Shown: positions 1-8,214, counted from the first letter of the stretch. The stretch is DNA of 26,374 nucleotides from JBFGCT01 sp041581055 (GCA_041581055.1 JBFGCT010000038.1:1-26374), one strand, 5' to 3'. The notes: generated by a model from the letters alone, not told the origin. A program made the numbers and translations.

Positions 1-142
1 GACCATCACCGTGTCGCCGATCGCCGCCTCCTCGGTCAGGTGGGTCGACACGACGATCGTCGCCGCGCGGCGCCGCGCGGCGACGATCGTCGTGTCGACC
101 CACCTGACCGAGGAGGCGGCGATCGGCGACACGGTGATGGTC
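1..142. repeat. Perfect 142-bp palindrome with no loop at the window's left edge
   Basis: Base 1 pairs with base 142, base 71 with base 72, and every position between is complementary, so the two 71-base arms are exact reverse complements with no spacer. Both arms encode the same ABC-ATPase residues when read outward from the centre, so one arm is a copy of the other. A perfect spacerless palindrome of this size is unstable in living cells and is commonly produced by fold-back chimeras or by an assembler walking into its own reverse complement. I read it as a contig-end artefact, not a biological element. Only the right arm should be trusted as coding sequence. Confidence 0.95.
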
Positions 143-376
143 CTCGCCGGCCATCGCATCCGCTTCACCGGGGCCCCGTCCCAGCTCGCCGAGCGGGCGG
201 CGGGGCGGACGTGGGTGCAGGACGGGTTGCCGCCGCCCGGCGCCCGCGCCTCGTGGCGCCGCGCCGACGGACGGCATCGCTGCCTCGGCGACCCGCCGCC
301 CGGCGCGGAGATCGTGCCGCCGGGCCTCGAGGACGGCTACCTGCTCGTCGCCGACGTCCCGGTCGCGGCGCGCTGA
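74..376 (+). CDS. ABC transporter ATP-binding protein, C-terminal fragment (5' end missing)
   Basis: The reading frame opens inside the palindrome and ends with TGA at 374-376. The trustworthy part encodes about 100 residues starting just before a VVSTHLTEEA motif, whose His is the switch histidine of ABC ATPases. It continues as VMVLAGHRIRFTGAPSQLAE, the usual strand after the H-loop in ABC-2 type exporters, and then an alanine- and proline-rich tail. Walker A, Q-loop, signature and Walker B would lie upstream and are absent, so this is only the end of an ATPase that would energise a membrane exporter. Upstream residues readable in this frame come from the mirrored arm and are spurious. The substrate cannot be inferred. 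The permease partner is not downstream, so it may lie upstream of the contig end. Confidence 0.8.
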   Translation, partial: RAATIVVSTHLTEEAAIGDTVMVLAGHRIRFTGAPSQLAERAAGRTWVQDGLPPPGARASWRRADGRHRCLGDPPPGAEIVPPGLEDGYLLVADVPVAAR

Positions 377-419
377 CGCGGGCGCGCCCGTTCGAGCCGC
401 CGGACCCCGGTACGTCAGA

Positions 420-2315
420 ATGCCGGCCATGGGAACTTCACCGAAGGACGCGACCGAACACACGCGTGCGGCGAACGCGCCCGTCGAGCTGCCGTTCGAC
501 GACGCGGACTTCGACCGGGCGGCCCACGGCCTCGTCGCCGAGCACCCGACCGGGGTGATCGAATCGGACTTCGGCGTCGTGTGGGACGTCCATCGCTACG
601 ACTTCATCGAGCGTGACTCGCCCAACCCCGACACGGTCAACCCGAGCCTGTGGCGCCAGGCCCAGCTGAACAACATCCACGGGCTGTTCGAGGTAGCGCC
701 TGGGATGTGGCAGGCCCGCGGGTACGACATCTCCAACATCACGTTCATCGAGGGGGCGACCGGCTGGATCGTGATCGACCCGCTGACCGTCGAGCCGACC
801 GCGCGGGCGTGCCTCGACCTCGCCAACGCGCGGCTCGGCGCGCGGCCGGTCGTCGCCGTCATCTACACCCACTCCCACACCGACCACTTCGGCGGGGTGC
901 TCGGCGTGACGAGCGAGGACGACGTCGCCGCGGGGCGGTGCCGGATCATCGCGCCGGAGCACTTCATGCGCGAGACGGTCGGCGAGAACGTCATCGCCGG
1001 CCACGCGATGGCCCGCCGCGCGGGGTACCAGTTCGGCCCGTTCTTGCCGCCGGGGCCGAAGGGCCACGTCGACTGTGGGCTCGGCAAGGCGATCCCGTTC
1101 CACATGCCGGGCCTGCTGGCGCCGACCGAGGAGATCACCGAGACCGGCCAGGAGCTCGACATCGACGGCGTGCGGGTCGTCTTCCAGCTCACGCCCGAGG
1201 CCGAGGCGCCGGCGGAGATGAACTTCTTCTTTCCCGAGCACGGCTGGCTGTGCATGGCGGAGAACTGCACGCACAACCTGCACAATCTCGTCCCGATCCG
1301 GGGGGCCCAGGTGCGCGACGCCCGCAAGTGGTCGGCCTACATCGAGGACGCGATCGAGATGTTCGGCGCCGACACCACGCTGATGTTCGCCTCCCACCAC
1401 TGGCCGCGCTGGGGCAACGACGACGTGCTCGGGTTCCTCCGCCTCCAGCGCGACCTGTACCGCTGGATCCACGACCAGACGATGCGCCACGCCAACCTCG
1501 GGCTCGTCCCGACGGAGATCGCCGAGCTGCTCGAACTGCCGGACGAGTTCAACGAGGAGAGCCACACGGTCGGCTACTACGGCCACCTCGCGCACAACGT
1601 AAAGGCGGTCTACCAGCGCTACCTGAGCTGGTACGACGGCAACCCGGCCAACCTGTGGAAGCTGCCACCGTCCGACGCGGGCGCGCGGTACGTCGAGCTG
1701 GCCGGAGGCGCCGACGCGTTGCTCGACCACGCCAGGGCGAGGTTCGCCGACGGCGACTACCGGTGGGTGGCCGAGGTGCTCAACCACCTGGTGTTCGCCG
1801 ACCCGGACAACACCGCGGCCCGCGAGCTGCAGGCCGACACGTTCGAGCAGCTCGGCTACCAGTGCGAGTCGGCGACGTTCCGCAACGCCTACCTGAGCGG
1901 CGCCCAGGAGCTGCGCAACGGCCTCCCGCCGGCCCGGCCGAACAACCGCATCGGCTACCTCGACGCGATGACGGTCGGCCAGCTGCTCGACTCCACGGCG
2001 GTCAAGCTCAAGTCGGAGGACGTCGGCGGGCTGTCGGCGACGGTCAACCTCACGTTCCCCGACCTCGGGGAGCGCTGGGTGCTCGGCCTCTCCAACCGCA
2101 CGCTGCACCACGTCGGCGGACGCCACGACGCCGACGCCGACGTGACCCTGACGCTGAACAAGCAGCACCTCATCTCGCTCTCGGCCCTCGAGACGACCGT
2201 CGCCGAGGCGGTCGAGTCGGGGGAGGTGACCGCCGACGGCGACATCGCCGCGGCGGCCCTGATCTTCGACAACCTGGAGACCTTCATGAGCAGCTTCGGA
2301 CTGGTCGAGCCGTGA
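420..2315 (+). CDS. Alkyl/aryl sulfatase, SdsA1/BDS1-like metallo-beta-lactamase fold
   Basis: This 631-residue protein is the usual length for zinc alkylsulfatases, which cleave sulfate esters such as alkyl sulfates to alcohol and sulfate. The zinc-binding THSHTDHFGG motif is at residues 150-159 (H151, H153, D155, H156). The second metal-binding region is typical: E262 in TPEAEAPAEM, E281 in MAENCTHNLHNL and H326 in FASHHWPRWG. A helical dimerisation domain follows (about 380-510), then an SCP2-like C-terminal domain (about 515-631), matching the known three-domain layout. No clear export signal is visible at the N-terminus, so it may act in the cytoplasm. The start could be 420 or the in-frame ATG at 429, as neither has a strong ribosome-binding site. 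The amidase gene begins 14 bases downstream and is probably co-transcribed. Together with SsuD and the sulfurtransferase nearby, this suggests scavenging of organic sulfur. Confidence 0.93.
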   Translation: MPAMGTSPKDATEHTRAANAPVELPFDDADFDRAAHGLVAEHPTGVIESDFGVVWDVHRYDFIERDSPNPDTVNPSLWRQAQLNNIHGLFEVAPGMWQARGYDISNITFIEGATGWIVIDPLTVEPTARACLDLANARLGARPVVAVIYTHSHTDHFGGVLGVTSEDDVAAGRCRIIAPEHFMRETVGENVIAGHAMARRAGYQFGPFLPPGPKGHVDCGLGKAIPFHMPGLLAPTEEITETGQELDIDGVRVVFQLTPEAEAPAEMNFFFPEHGWLCMAENCTHNLHNLVPIRGAQVRDARKWSAYIEDAIEMFGADTTLMFASHHWPRWGNDDVLGFLRLQRDLYRWIHDQTMRHANLGLVPTEIAELLELPDEFNEESHTVGYYGHLAHNVKAVYQRYLSWYDGNPANLWKLPPSDAGARYVELAGGADALLDHARARFADGDYRWVAEVLNHLVFADPDNTAARELQADTFEQLGYQCESATFRNAYLSGAQELRNGLPPARPNNRIGYLDAMTVGQLLDSTAVKLKSEDVGGLSATVNLTFPDLGERWVLGLSNRTLHHVGGRHDADADVTLTLNKQHLISLSALETTVAEAVESGEVTADGDIAAAALIFDNLETFMSSFGLVEP

Positions 2316-2328
2316 GGCGGGGTCGGCG

Positions 2329-3774
2329 ATGACCGACGAGCTGCACTGGCGGTCGGCGACCGGGTTGGCCGGGGCGATCCGGGCCAAGGACGTGTCGAGC
2401 ACCGAGCTGCTCGACCATCTCGTCGAACGAATCGAGCGCCTCGACGGCCCGATCAACTCGGTCGTGCGGTGGGATCTCGACCGGGCGCGGGCGGCGGCCA
2501 CGGCGGCCGACGCCGCGGTGGCGAACGGCGACGAGCTGGGCCCGCTGCACGGTGTGCCGATGACGATCAAGGACTCGTTCCAGACCGAGGGCTGCGTCAC
2601 CACGTCCGGCGCGCCCGAGCTGGCCGATTTCGTCCCGACCGAGGACGCCTGGCCGGTCGCTCGGCTGCGCGCCGCCGGCGCGATCCCGTTCGCCAAGACC
2701 AACCTGCCGATCTGGGCCGGCGACATCCAGAGCTACAACGACGTCTACGGCACGACCAACAACCCGCACGACGTCGAGCGCACGCCCGGTGGCTCCTCCG
2801 GCGGGTCGGCGGCGGCGCTGGCGATGGGCTTCACCCCGATCGAGCTCGGCAGCGACATCGGCGGCTCGATCCGCGTCCCCGCGCACTACAGCGGCGTCGC
2901 CGGCCACAAGCCGAGCTTCGGGATCGTGCCCGCCCACGGCCAGATCCCCGGACCGCCCGGGACGCTGTCGCAGGCCGACCTCGCCGTCGCCGGGCCGATG
3001 GCCCGCACAGTCGGCGACCTCGAACTGTGCCTCGACGTGCTCGCCGGCCCCGATCGGTGGGACTCCCCCGCCTGGCGGCTCGACCTCCCGCCGAGCCGGG
3101 CGTCCGGGCTCGGCGACTTCCGGATCGCGGCGTGGCTCGACGACGAGGCCTGCCCGGTCGACGGCGACACGCACCGCGCGCTGGGCGCCGCGGTGGCGGC
3201 GATCGAGGCGGCCGGCGGCCGGGTCGACACCGAGGCCCGCCCGGCGATCACACTCGACAAGGCGTTCTCGGTGTTCGGCGACCTGCTGTTCGCCGCGCTC
3301 TCCGGCGGCCATCCGAAGGACAAGATCGAGCATCTCGCCGCCGACACCACCGACACGCCGATGGGCTGGGTCAAGCGGAGCACCGCCGCCCGCCACCGCG
3401 ATTGGCTGTCCAACCACGAGCGGCGGCTGCAGCTCCGCGAGCGCTGGGCCAAGTTCTTCACGCGGTTCGACGCGATCCTGCTCCCGGTCCAGCCGCGGGC
3501 GGCGATCCCCCACGACCACAGCGAGCCGCAGTGGGACCGGCGCGTCGACATCGGCGGCGTCGACCGCCCGTACCTCGACCTGTTCGCGTGGATCGCGCCC
3601 GCCGGCGCCGCGTACCTTCCGGCGACCGTCGTCCCGATCGGCCTCGGCGCCGACGGCCTCCCGATCGGCGTGCAGATCGTCGGGCCGTACCTCCACGACC
3701 GCACGACGTTGCGCCTCGCGCAGCTGGTCAGCGAGCTCAGCGGTGGCTGCCCGCGCCCCGCCCTCGCCCTGTGA
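2329..3774 (+). CDS. Amidase, amidase-signature family
   Basis: This 481-residue protein carries the Ser-cisSer-Lys triad of amidase-signature hydrolases, which cleave carboxamides to acid and ammonia. The Lys is K81 in the MTIKDSF segment. The cis-Ser is S156 in the glycine/serine-rich loop RTPGGSSGGSAAA, and the nucleophile is S180 in GSDIGGSIR; the 24-residue spacing between the two serines is that of the family. The C-terminal part (LPATVVPIGLGADGLPIGVQ) is also typical. The gene follows the sulfatase by 14 bases on the same strand, so an operon is likely. A GatA role is unlikely, because gatB and gatC are not adjacent and the C-terminal region looks like the general amidases. The substrate is unknown. 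It converges with the SRPBCC gene, the two stop codons being three bases apart. Confidence 0.92.
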   Translation: MTDELHWRSATGLAGAIRAKDVSSTELLDHLVERIERLDGPINSVVRWDLDRARAAATAADAAVANGDELGPLHGVPMTIKDSFQTEGCVTTSGAPELADFVPTEDAWPVARLRAAGAIPFAKTNLPIWAGDIQSYNDVYGTTNNPHDVERTPGGSSGGSAAALAMGFTPIELGSDIGGSIRVPAHYSGVAGHKPSFGIVPAHGQIPGPPGTLSQADLAVAGPMARTVGDLELCLDVLAGPDRWDSPAWRLDLPPSRASGLGDFRIAAWLDDEACPVDGDTHRALGAAVAAIEAAGGRVDTEARPAITLDKAFSVFGDLLFAALSGGHPKDKIEHLAADTTDTPMGWVKRSTAARHRDWLSNHERRLQLRERWAKFFTRFDAILLPVQPRAAIPHDHSEPQWDRRVDIGGVDRPYLDLFAWIAPAGAAYLPATVVPIGLGADGLPIGVQIVGPYLHDRTTLRLAQLVSELSGGCPRPALAL

Positions 3775-3777
3775 CGG

Positions 3778-4254
3778 TCACGCCTCGGCGCGCGTCTTGA
3801 GGTTGGCCAGCGCCCGGCGGAGCTGACCGGGGGCCTGGCGCCGCCACACGAAGTCGAGCGGCCGGCCGAAGCCACGGCGCGCCTGGAGCCCCTGGCGGTA
3901 GACGACGCGGCAGCCCTCGCCGGCCGGCTCGATGCGCACCGACTCGGCCATCGTCGACAGGATCGGCACCTTCGACCCGATGACGGCGAACGCGAACTCC
4001 TCGTTCTCGTTCCACACCGTGAACTCCTCGTCGATCGGCAGCCGTTTGGCGGTCACCCGCCGGTTGCCGCCCACACCGGTCCGGGCGCCGGTGACCTCGA
4101 CCGTGTCCAGATCGGTGAACCACTCCGGCCAACGCTCGTGGTCGGCGATGTGCGCCCAGACGGCCTCGGGCGGCGCGGCGACCTCGATCGACTCCTCGAC
4201 GCGGATCGGCGCCGACTCGATCCACTCGGGCGGCTGGACGGGATGTGACGGCAT
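3778..4254 (-). CDS. SRPBCC (START/polyketide cyclase-like) family protein
   Basis: The 158-residue protein has the pattern of a helix-grip ligand-binding domain. The first strand is followed by AAPPEAVWAHIADHERWPEW, the signature start of the polyketide cyclase/dehydrase group. Next come alternating strands with VTAKRLPIDEEFTVW and a final amphipathic helix ending in LRRALANLKTRAEA. Such proteins bind hydrophobic ligands in a cavity; no catalytic residues or ligand can be assigned. The ATG at 4254 is preceded by a good ribosome-binding site (AAGGAG seven bases upstream), which fixes the start. The gene stands alone on the minus strand, converging with the amidase and lying downstream of the broken surface-protein gene with about 50 bases between them. 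Confidence 0.85.
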   Translation of the reverse strand: MPSHPVQPPEWIESAPIRVEESIEVAAPPEAVWAHIADHERWPEWFTDLDTVEVTGARTGVGGNRRVTAKRLPIDEEFTVWNENEEFAFAVIGSKVPILSTMAESVRIEPAGEGCRVVYRQGLQARRGFGRPLDFVWRRQAPGQLRRALANLKTRAEA

Positions 4255-4305
4255 GGGCGATCTCCTTGTCGAGGTGACCTTACGGCCGGGAGTGCGGAGC
4301 GCGCG

Positions 4306-5419
4306 CTAGCGGCCGTCGAAGACGCACGTCGCGACGGGGATCTCGATGGGCGTGGAGAAGATGTTCCCCACGTGCGGCTGCAGGAGTTGGTACGCGCCAC
4401 CGGGCGACAACGACTGCCCCGCAACCGGGCCGGTGGCGGACGGCGCCGAACCACCGATGGGAATGAGCGCCCAGATCTGCCCGGCGCCGCCGGGTCGGAG
4501 CAGCGCCACGTGGTCGTCGTGGAGCACACTGACGATTCGGTCGCCGACCTCGCCGCTGAAGAGCGGGCCGCCGCCGGCGAGCGGGAGGATCTCGGGTGGC
4601 ATGCTCACGGACAGTTCGTGGTTGTCGACCCGGACCGGGGCTCCGTCGGCGAGCAACTGGATGAGCGGCGGCCGGAAGTTGTCGGCGTCGATCTCCGCCA
4701 GCTCGGCGATGCCGCGGTCGAAGCCGACGCGCAGCACCCTCGCCCGCTGTTGCGCCGCGTCCTTGGCCGCCGTCACGATGAGCTCGTCGCACGTCGGCGT
4801 GATCAGCGCGGGCAGCGATCGACGCTTGAGGAACGTCCACGACCGGAGCTCGCCGTCGGTGATCGCCGCCGCCAGCGCCGGTCTTCAGATCGACGACCCA
4901 CAACGTGTCGGGCGCCGGCAGCGCCAACCCCAGCCCACAGCTCTTGCGGGCCTCGGCGCGGCTGTCGTAGACGCGGACGGGGTCGAACGCCACCAGCGTT
5001 TCCTTCTTGGACGCCGCGCCGACCACATCGACGATCAGGTCGACGGGAGCGGAGGTTGTGGCGCAGAAGAACGTGCCGGGGTCGAGGCGGACGTACGCCG
5101 CGTTGGCGACGTCGTTGCCGACCGTGAAGTTGAGGCTCGACCCCCGTGGCGCGGCGCCGCATCGGTGGATCGAGACGAACCCGGCCGCCATGGCGCGCGT
5201 CGCCGTGAGGTTGACGAATCCGGTCATCGCCGATGCGGGGACGCCCGGCTCGTCGATGTCGAGCGGGCGCGTCTCGCCGGCCGCCCACCGCGTGTCGACG
5301 CCGCGCGCCGCCGGATCGAGCACGTCGATCGGCGAGCCGGTCGGGACGTACCCGAACACATCGACGATCACGTCGGTCGTCGCCGACGTCGCGACGCAGA
5401 TCGTGCGCCGCGATCGCAA
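4306..5419 (-). pseudogene. Secreted repeat protein, 5'-truncated and frameshifted
   Basis: Two overlapping frames together make one protein of about 370 residues. From 5419 to about 4880 one frame reads through a complete extracellular repeat with the motifs FVNLTATRAMAAGFVSIHRC, SSLNFTVGNDVANAAYVRL and DLIVDVVG. From about 4880 to the TAG at 4306-4308 the continuation lies in another frame, which has an in-frame TGA at 4885-4887 just upstream of the switch. Removing one base around 4862-4884 joins VVDLKT to ALAAAITDGE. The 5' end is also missing: the readable part opens with CVATSATTDVIVDVFGYV, the tail of a preceding repeat unit. No ATG or signal peptide is found before a stop at about 5452, and the rhodanese gene starts at 5478. 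Such repeats are typical of actinobacterial cell-surface or secreted proteins. The frameshift could be a sequencing error; the 5' loss is harder to explain that way. Confidence 0.7.
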
Positions 5420-5477
5420 ATCGGCCTCGTCGGTGCGAGGCTGGCCCCATGATCAACCAACCCGAGAGGCCGCACCG

Positions 5478-6302
5478 ATGATCGAGCCGATCGTCTCACC
5501 GCAGTGGCTGGCGTCGAATCTCGACGCGGTCGTCGTCTGCGACGTCGGGTCGACGATGACCGGCGGCGACCCGGCGGCGGCCCATCGCGCGCGGCACATC
5601 GCCGGCGCCCGCTTCGTCCTGCTCGACGACGCGCTCGCCGACCCGCCCGCCGGTGACGCGGGTCGGCATCCGCTCCCGTCGCCGGAGCGCTTCGCGGCCG
5701 CGCTCGGTGCACTCGGGATCGGCAACGACGCGACGGTGATCGCCTACGACGACCGCGGCGGAGCATTCGCCGGCCGCCTGGTCTGGATGCTGCGGATCAT
5801 CGGCCAGGACGCGGCGCTGCTCGACGGCGGCCTGTCGGCTTGGGCCGGGCCGGTCGGCCAGGGCGGCACCAGCCACGAGGCGCCCGTCGACCGAAGCCCG
5901 GCGCCGTGGCCCGACGATGCGCTCGCCGACGCGGACGCGGTCGCCACCCACCTCGCCCGCGGGGGCGTGGTCGTCGACAGCCGCGAGGCGCCGCGCTACC
6001 GCGGCGAGACCGAGCCGATCGACGCAGTGGCCGGGCACGTGCCCGGCGCGGTCAACCTGCCGTTCGCCGACAACCTCGAGAACGGGCGGTTCCGCTCCGC
6101 GGACGAGCTCACACGACGGTTCGCCGAGCTCGGCCGCGACCCCGATCCGATCGTCTACTGCGGATCCGGCGTGACCGCGTGCCACAACGCCGTCGCGATC
6201 GAGCACACCGGGCGCCCCCGCCCACGCGTGTACGTCGGCTCGTGGTCGGGATGGTCGAGCGACCCGGACCGCCCGGTCGCGGTCGGCCCCGAGCCGGGCT
6301 GA
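5478..6302 (+). CDS. Two-domain sulfurtransferase (rhodanese / 3-mercaptopyruvate type)
   Basis: The 274-residue protein has two rhodanese folds. The N-terminal, non-catalytic domain (about 1-125) contains HIAGARFVLLDDALADPPAG and VIAYDDRGGAFAGRLVWML. The C-terminal, catalytic domain (about 150-270) contains VVVDSREAPRYRGETEP, AGHVPGAVNLPF and the active-site loop YCGSGVTACHN with C228. These enzymes move a sulfane sulfur from thiosulfate or 3-mercaptopyruvate to a thiophilic acceptor. The CGSGVT loop is of the type usually annotated as 3-mercaptopyruvate sulfurtransferase, but loop sequence alone does not settle the donor. The ATG at 5478 follows GAGAGG by about eight bases. A longer open frame upstream is antisense to the surface-repeat pseudogene and was not taken. 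ssuD follows 64 bases downstream. Confidence 0.9.
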   Translation: MIEPIVSPQWLASNLDAVVVCDVGSTMTGGDPAAAHRARHIAGARFVLLDDALADPPAGDAGRHPLPSPERFAAALGALGIGNDATVIAYDDRGGAFAGRLVWMLRIIGQDAALLDGGLSAWAGPVGQGGTSHEAPVDRSPAPWPDDALADADAVATHLARGGVVVDSREAPRYRGETEPIDAVAGHVPGAVNLPFADNLENGRFRSADELTRRFAELGRDPDPIVYCGSGVTACHNAVAIEHTGRPRPRVYVGSWSGWSSDPDRPVAVGPEPG

Positions 6303-6366
6303 TTCTTCCCACTTGGGTCGCCAACTGGCAAGATCGCGGCGCAGCATCGGCTCCGAAAGGCGGCAC

Positions 6367-7476
6367 GTGATCGAACTCGACTGGTTCCTGCCGACAGGCG
6401 GCGACTCGCGCGACGTGCTGCCGGCCGGCGACGGCGCGCACCGCCGGCCGCCCGACCACGACTACCTCGCCCAGGTGGCGCAGGCCTGCGACCGGCTCGG
6501 CTTCGACGCCGTGCTCACCCCGTGCGGCACCGGGTGCGAGGACGCGTGGATCGCCACGGCGGCCCTGCTGCCGGTCACCAAGCGGCTGAAGTTCCTCGTC
6601 GCCTTCCGGCCGACCTTGCTGACGCCGACGCTCGCCGCCCAGATGGCGTCGAGCTACCAGCGGATGTCGGGCGGGCGCCTGCTGATCAACATCGTCACCG
6701 GCGCGGAGCCCGCCGAGCTGGCCCGCTTCGGCGTGTGGGAGGACAAGGCCACGCGCTACGCCCGCACCGGCGAGTTCATCGAGATCATGCGCGCCGCCTG
6801 GTCCGGCGATCCGACCGACTTCGACGGCGTTCACTACCGGGTCGAGGGCGCCACGACGCGGGAGGTCCCCGACCCGGTGCCGCCGATCTACTTCGGCGGC
6901 GCGTCGGCCGAGGCGGAGCGGGTGGCGGCGGACGGGGTCGACGTGTACCTCGCGTGGGGCGAGCCGCCGGCGATGGTCGCCGAGCGCGTCGCGCGGATGC
7001 GCGCGCTGGCGGCCGACGCCGGCCGTGAGCTCCGCTTCGGCATCCGCTTCCACGTGATCACGCGCCCGACCGCCGAGGAGGCGTGGGCCGCGGCCGACGC
7101 GCTGGTCGCCGGGATCTCCGACGAGGCCAAAGCCGCCGCCGCGGCCGACTTCGCGGCGACGCAATCGGTCGGCCAGCGCCGCCAGGCCGAGCTGGCGGCC
7201 GGGGCGACCGACCGGATGGAGATCCACCCGAACGTGTGGGCAGGGATCGGCCTCGTTCGAGGTGGCGTCGGGACGGCGCTCGTCGGATCGCACGAGGAGG
7301 TCGCCGAGCGCATCGTCGAGTATCACGGGCTGGGGTTCGACGCGTTCATCCTGAGCGGGTATCCGCACCTCGAGGAGGCCTACTGGTTCGGCGAAGGCGT
7401 CATGCCGGTCCTGCGGCGCGGCGGTCACGTCCCCGAGCTCGAGCGCAGCGACGCGCCCGTCTTCTCGTTCCGGTGA
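6367..7476 (+). CDS. ssuD: FMNH2-dependent alkanesulfonate monooxygenase
   Basis: The 369-residue protein closely follows the SsuD pattern from end to end: WFLPTGGDSR near the start, CGTGCEDAWIATAALLPVT with the conserved Cys (C57), RLKFLVAFRPTLLTPTLAAQ, INIVTGAEPAELA, PPIYFGGASAEAE, VYLAWGEPPAMV, RFGIRFHVITRPT with the conserved His, SVGQRRQAELAAG, NVWAGIGLVRGGVGTALVG and ILSGYPHLEEAYWFGEG. SsuD oxidises C1 and longer alkanesulfonates to aldehyde and sulfite, using reduced FMN from a separate reductase. No ssuE reductase or ssuABC transporter genes are adjacent, so these must lie elsewhere. The GTG at 6367 is preferred over the longer frame opening at 6313 because AAAGG sits seven bases upstream and family similarity begins there. 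The amidotransferase gene follows with a GTGA overlap or a six-base gap. Confidence 0.93.
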   Translation: MIELDWFLPTGGDSRDVLPAGDGAHRRPPDHDYLAQVAQACDRLGFDAVLTPCGTGCEDAWIATAALLPVTKRLKFLVAFRPTLLTPTLAAQMASSYQRMSGGRLLINIVTGAEPAELARFGVWEDKATRYARTGEFIEIMRAAWSGDPTDFDGVHYRVEGATTREVPDPVPPIYFGGASAEAERVAADGVDVYLAWGEPPAMVAERVARMRALAADAGRELRFGIRFHVITRPTAEEAWAAADALVAGISDEAKAAAAADFAATQSVGQRRQAELAAGATDRMEIHPNVWAGIGLVRGGVGTALVGSHEEVAERIVEYHGLGFDAFILSGYPHLEEAYWFGEGVMPVLRRGGHVPELERSDAPVFSFR

Positions 7477-7481
7477 GTGGC

Positions 7482-8183
7482 ATGGCGTCGGTCAGGTTGG
7501 GCGTCCTGAGCATGGACGACCTGCCCGAGCGGGCGCGGCCGATCCTCGGCGACTACCCGGCGCTCTACGCCCATCTGCTGCGCGGCCAACCGGTCGAGAT
7601 CTCCGACTTCGCGGTCCACCGCGGCGAGCTGCCCGGATCGGTCGCCGAGTGCGACGGATGGTTGCTCGGCGGCAGCCGCCGGTCGGTGTACGAGGACATC
7701 GAGTGGATCAGGGACGGCGAGGAGTTCGTCCGTGCGGCCGTCGCTGAGGAGCGGCCGGTCGCCGGGATCTGCTTCGGCCACCAGATGGTCGCGTCCGCGC
7801 TCGGCGGAACGGTCGAGCGGGCCGCCGTCGGGTGGGGGCTCGGCGCCCTGGAGTACGTCGTCGCCGAGCCCGTACCGTGGTTCGACGGCGACCAACTCAC
7901 GCTGATCGCCTCCCACCGCGACCAGGTGACCGCACTCCCGCCGGACGCCGAGGTCTGGGCGTCGGCGGACTACTGCCCGATCGCCGGGATGACGATCGGC
8001 GACCATGTCTGGACCGTGCAGGGCCATCCGGAGTTCACCGCCGAGATCGCCGCCACGCTGTACTCGGCGCGCGCCGGGATGGTCGGGTCCGAGGCGGTCG
8101 AGGCCGCCCGCTCGACGCTGGACCGGCCGCTCTCGAACGACGCGGTGGCGCGGGCGATCACCCGGTTCGTCGGCGACCGTTGA
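7482..8183 (+). CDS. Class I glutamine amidotransferase (GATase1) family protein
   Basis: This 233-residue protein has the full triad of class I glutamine amidotransferases: C97 in the nucleophile elbow VAGICFGHQM, and H182 and E184 in VQGHPEF. The oxyanion-region motif WLLGGSRRSVY lies at 60-70. No synthetase domain is fused, so it belongs to the stand-alone GMP-synthase-like amidotransferases. Their members include enzymes that hydrolyse gamma-glutamyl compounds or donate ammonia to a partner. The substrate is unknown. It follows ssuD: an alternative GTG at 7473 would give a GTGA overlap with the ssuD stop, while the ATG at 7482 leaves five bases. Either implies co-translation. Its linkage to ssuD might point to a role in sulfur or nitrogen acquisition, but this is inference from position only. 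Confidence 0.87.
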   Translation: MASVRLGVLSMDDLPERARPILGDYPALYAHLLRGQPVEISDFAVHRGELPGSVAECDGWLLGGSRRSVYEDIEWIRDGEEFVRAAVAEERPVAGICFGHQMVASALGGTVERAAVGWGLGALEYVVAEPVPWFDGDQLTLIASHRDQVTALPPDAEVWASADYCPIAGMTIGDHVWTVQGHPEFTAEIAATLYSARAGMVGSEAVEAARSTLDRPLSNDAVARAITRFVGDR

Positions 8184-8186
8184 CCG

Positions 8187-8214
8187 CGCTTCGCGGGGTC
8201 TGTGACACCCCCTC
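8187..8214 (+). terminator. GC-rich hairpins after the amidotransferase gene, possible terminator
   Basis: Just past the stop codon, CCGCG at 8187-8191 pairs with CGCGG at 8195-8199 across a three-base loop. The overlapping GGGGT at 8198-8202 can pair with ACCCC at 8210-8214. The two stems share bases 8198-8199 and are mutually exclusive. There is no T-tract, so a classic intrinsic terminator is not shown; high-GC actinobacteria do use T-poor hairpins. This is a weak call. Confidence 0.25.

Noticed and set aside
1..142. The palindrome as a replication origin, telomere hairpin or mobile-element end
   Set aside because: The arms are simply mirrored coding sequence of one ATPase with no loop and no associated replication or transposition gene.
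438..2726. A 762-codon open frame on the minus strand across the sulfatase and amidase genes
   Set aside because: Low-complexity Arg/Ala/Val/Gly-rich translation with no domain pattern, mirroring two well-supported genes. Such long antisense frames are normal at this GC content.
5450..5480. ATG at 5450 as the start of the sulfurtransferase
   Set aside because: It is out of frame with the rhodanese sequence. The in-frame ATG at 5478 has GAGAGG upstream and gives the normal N-terminus.
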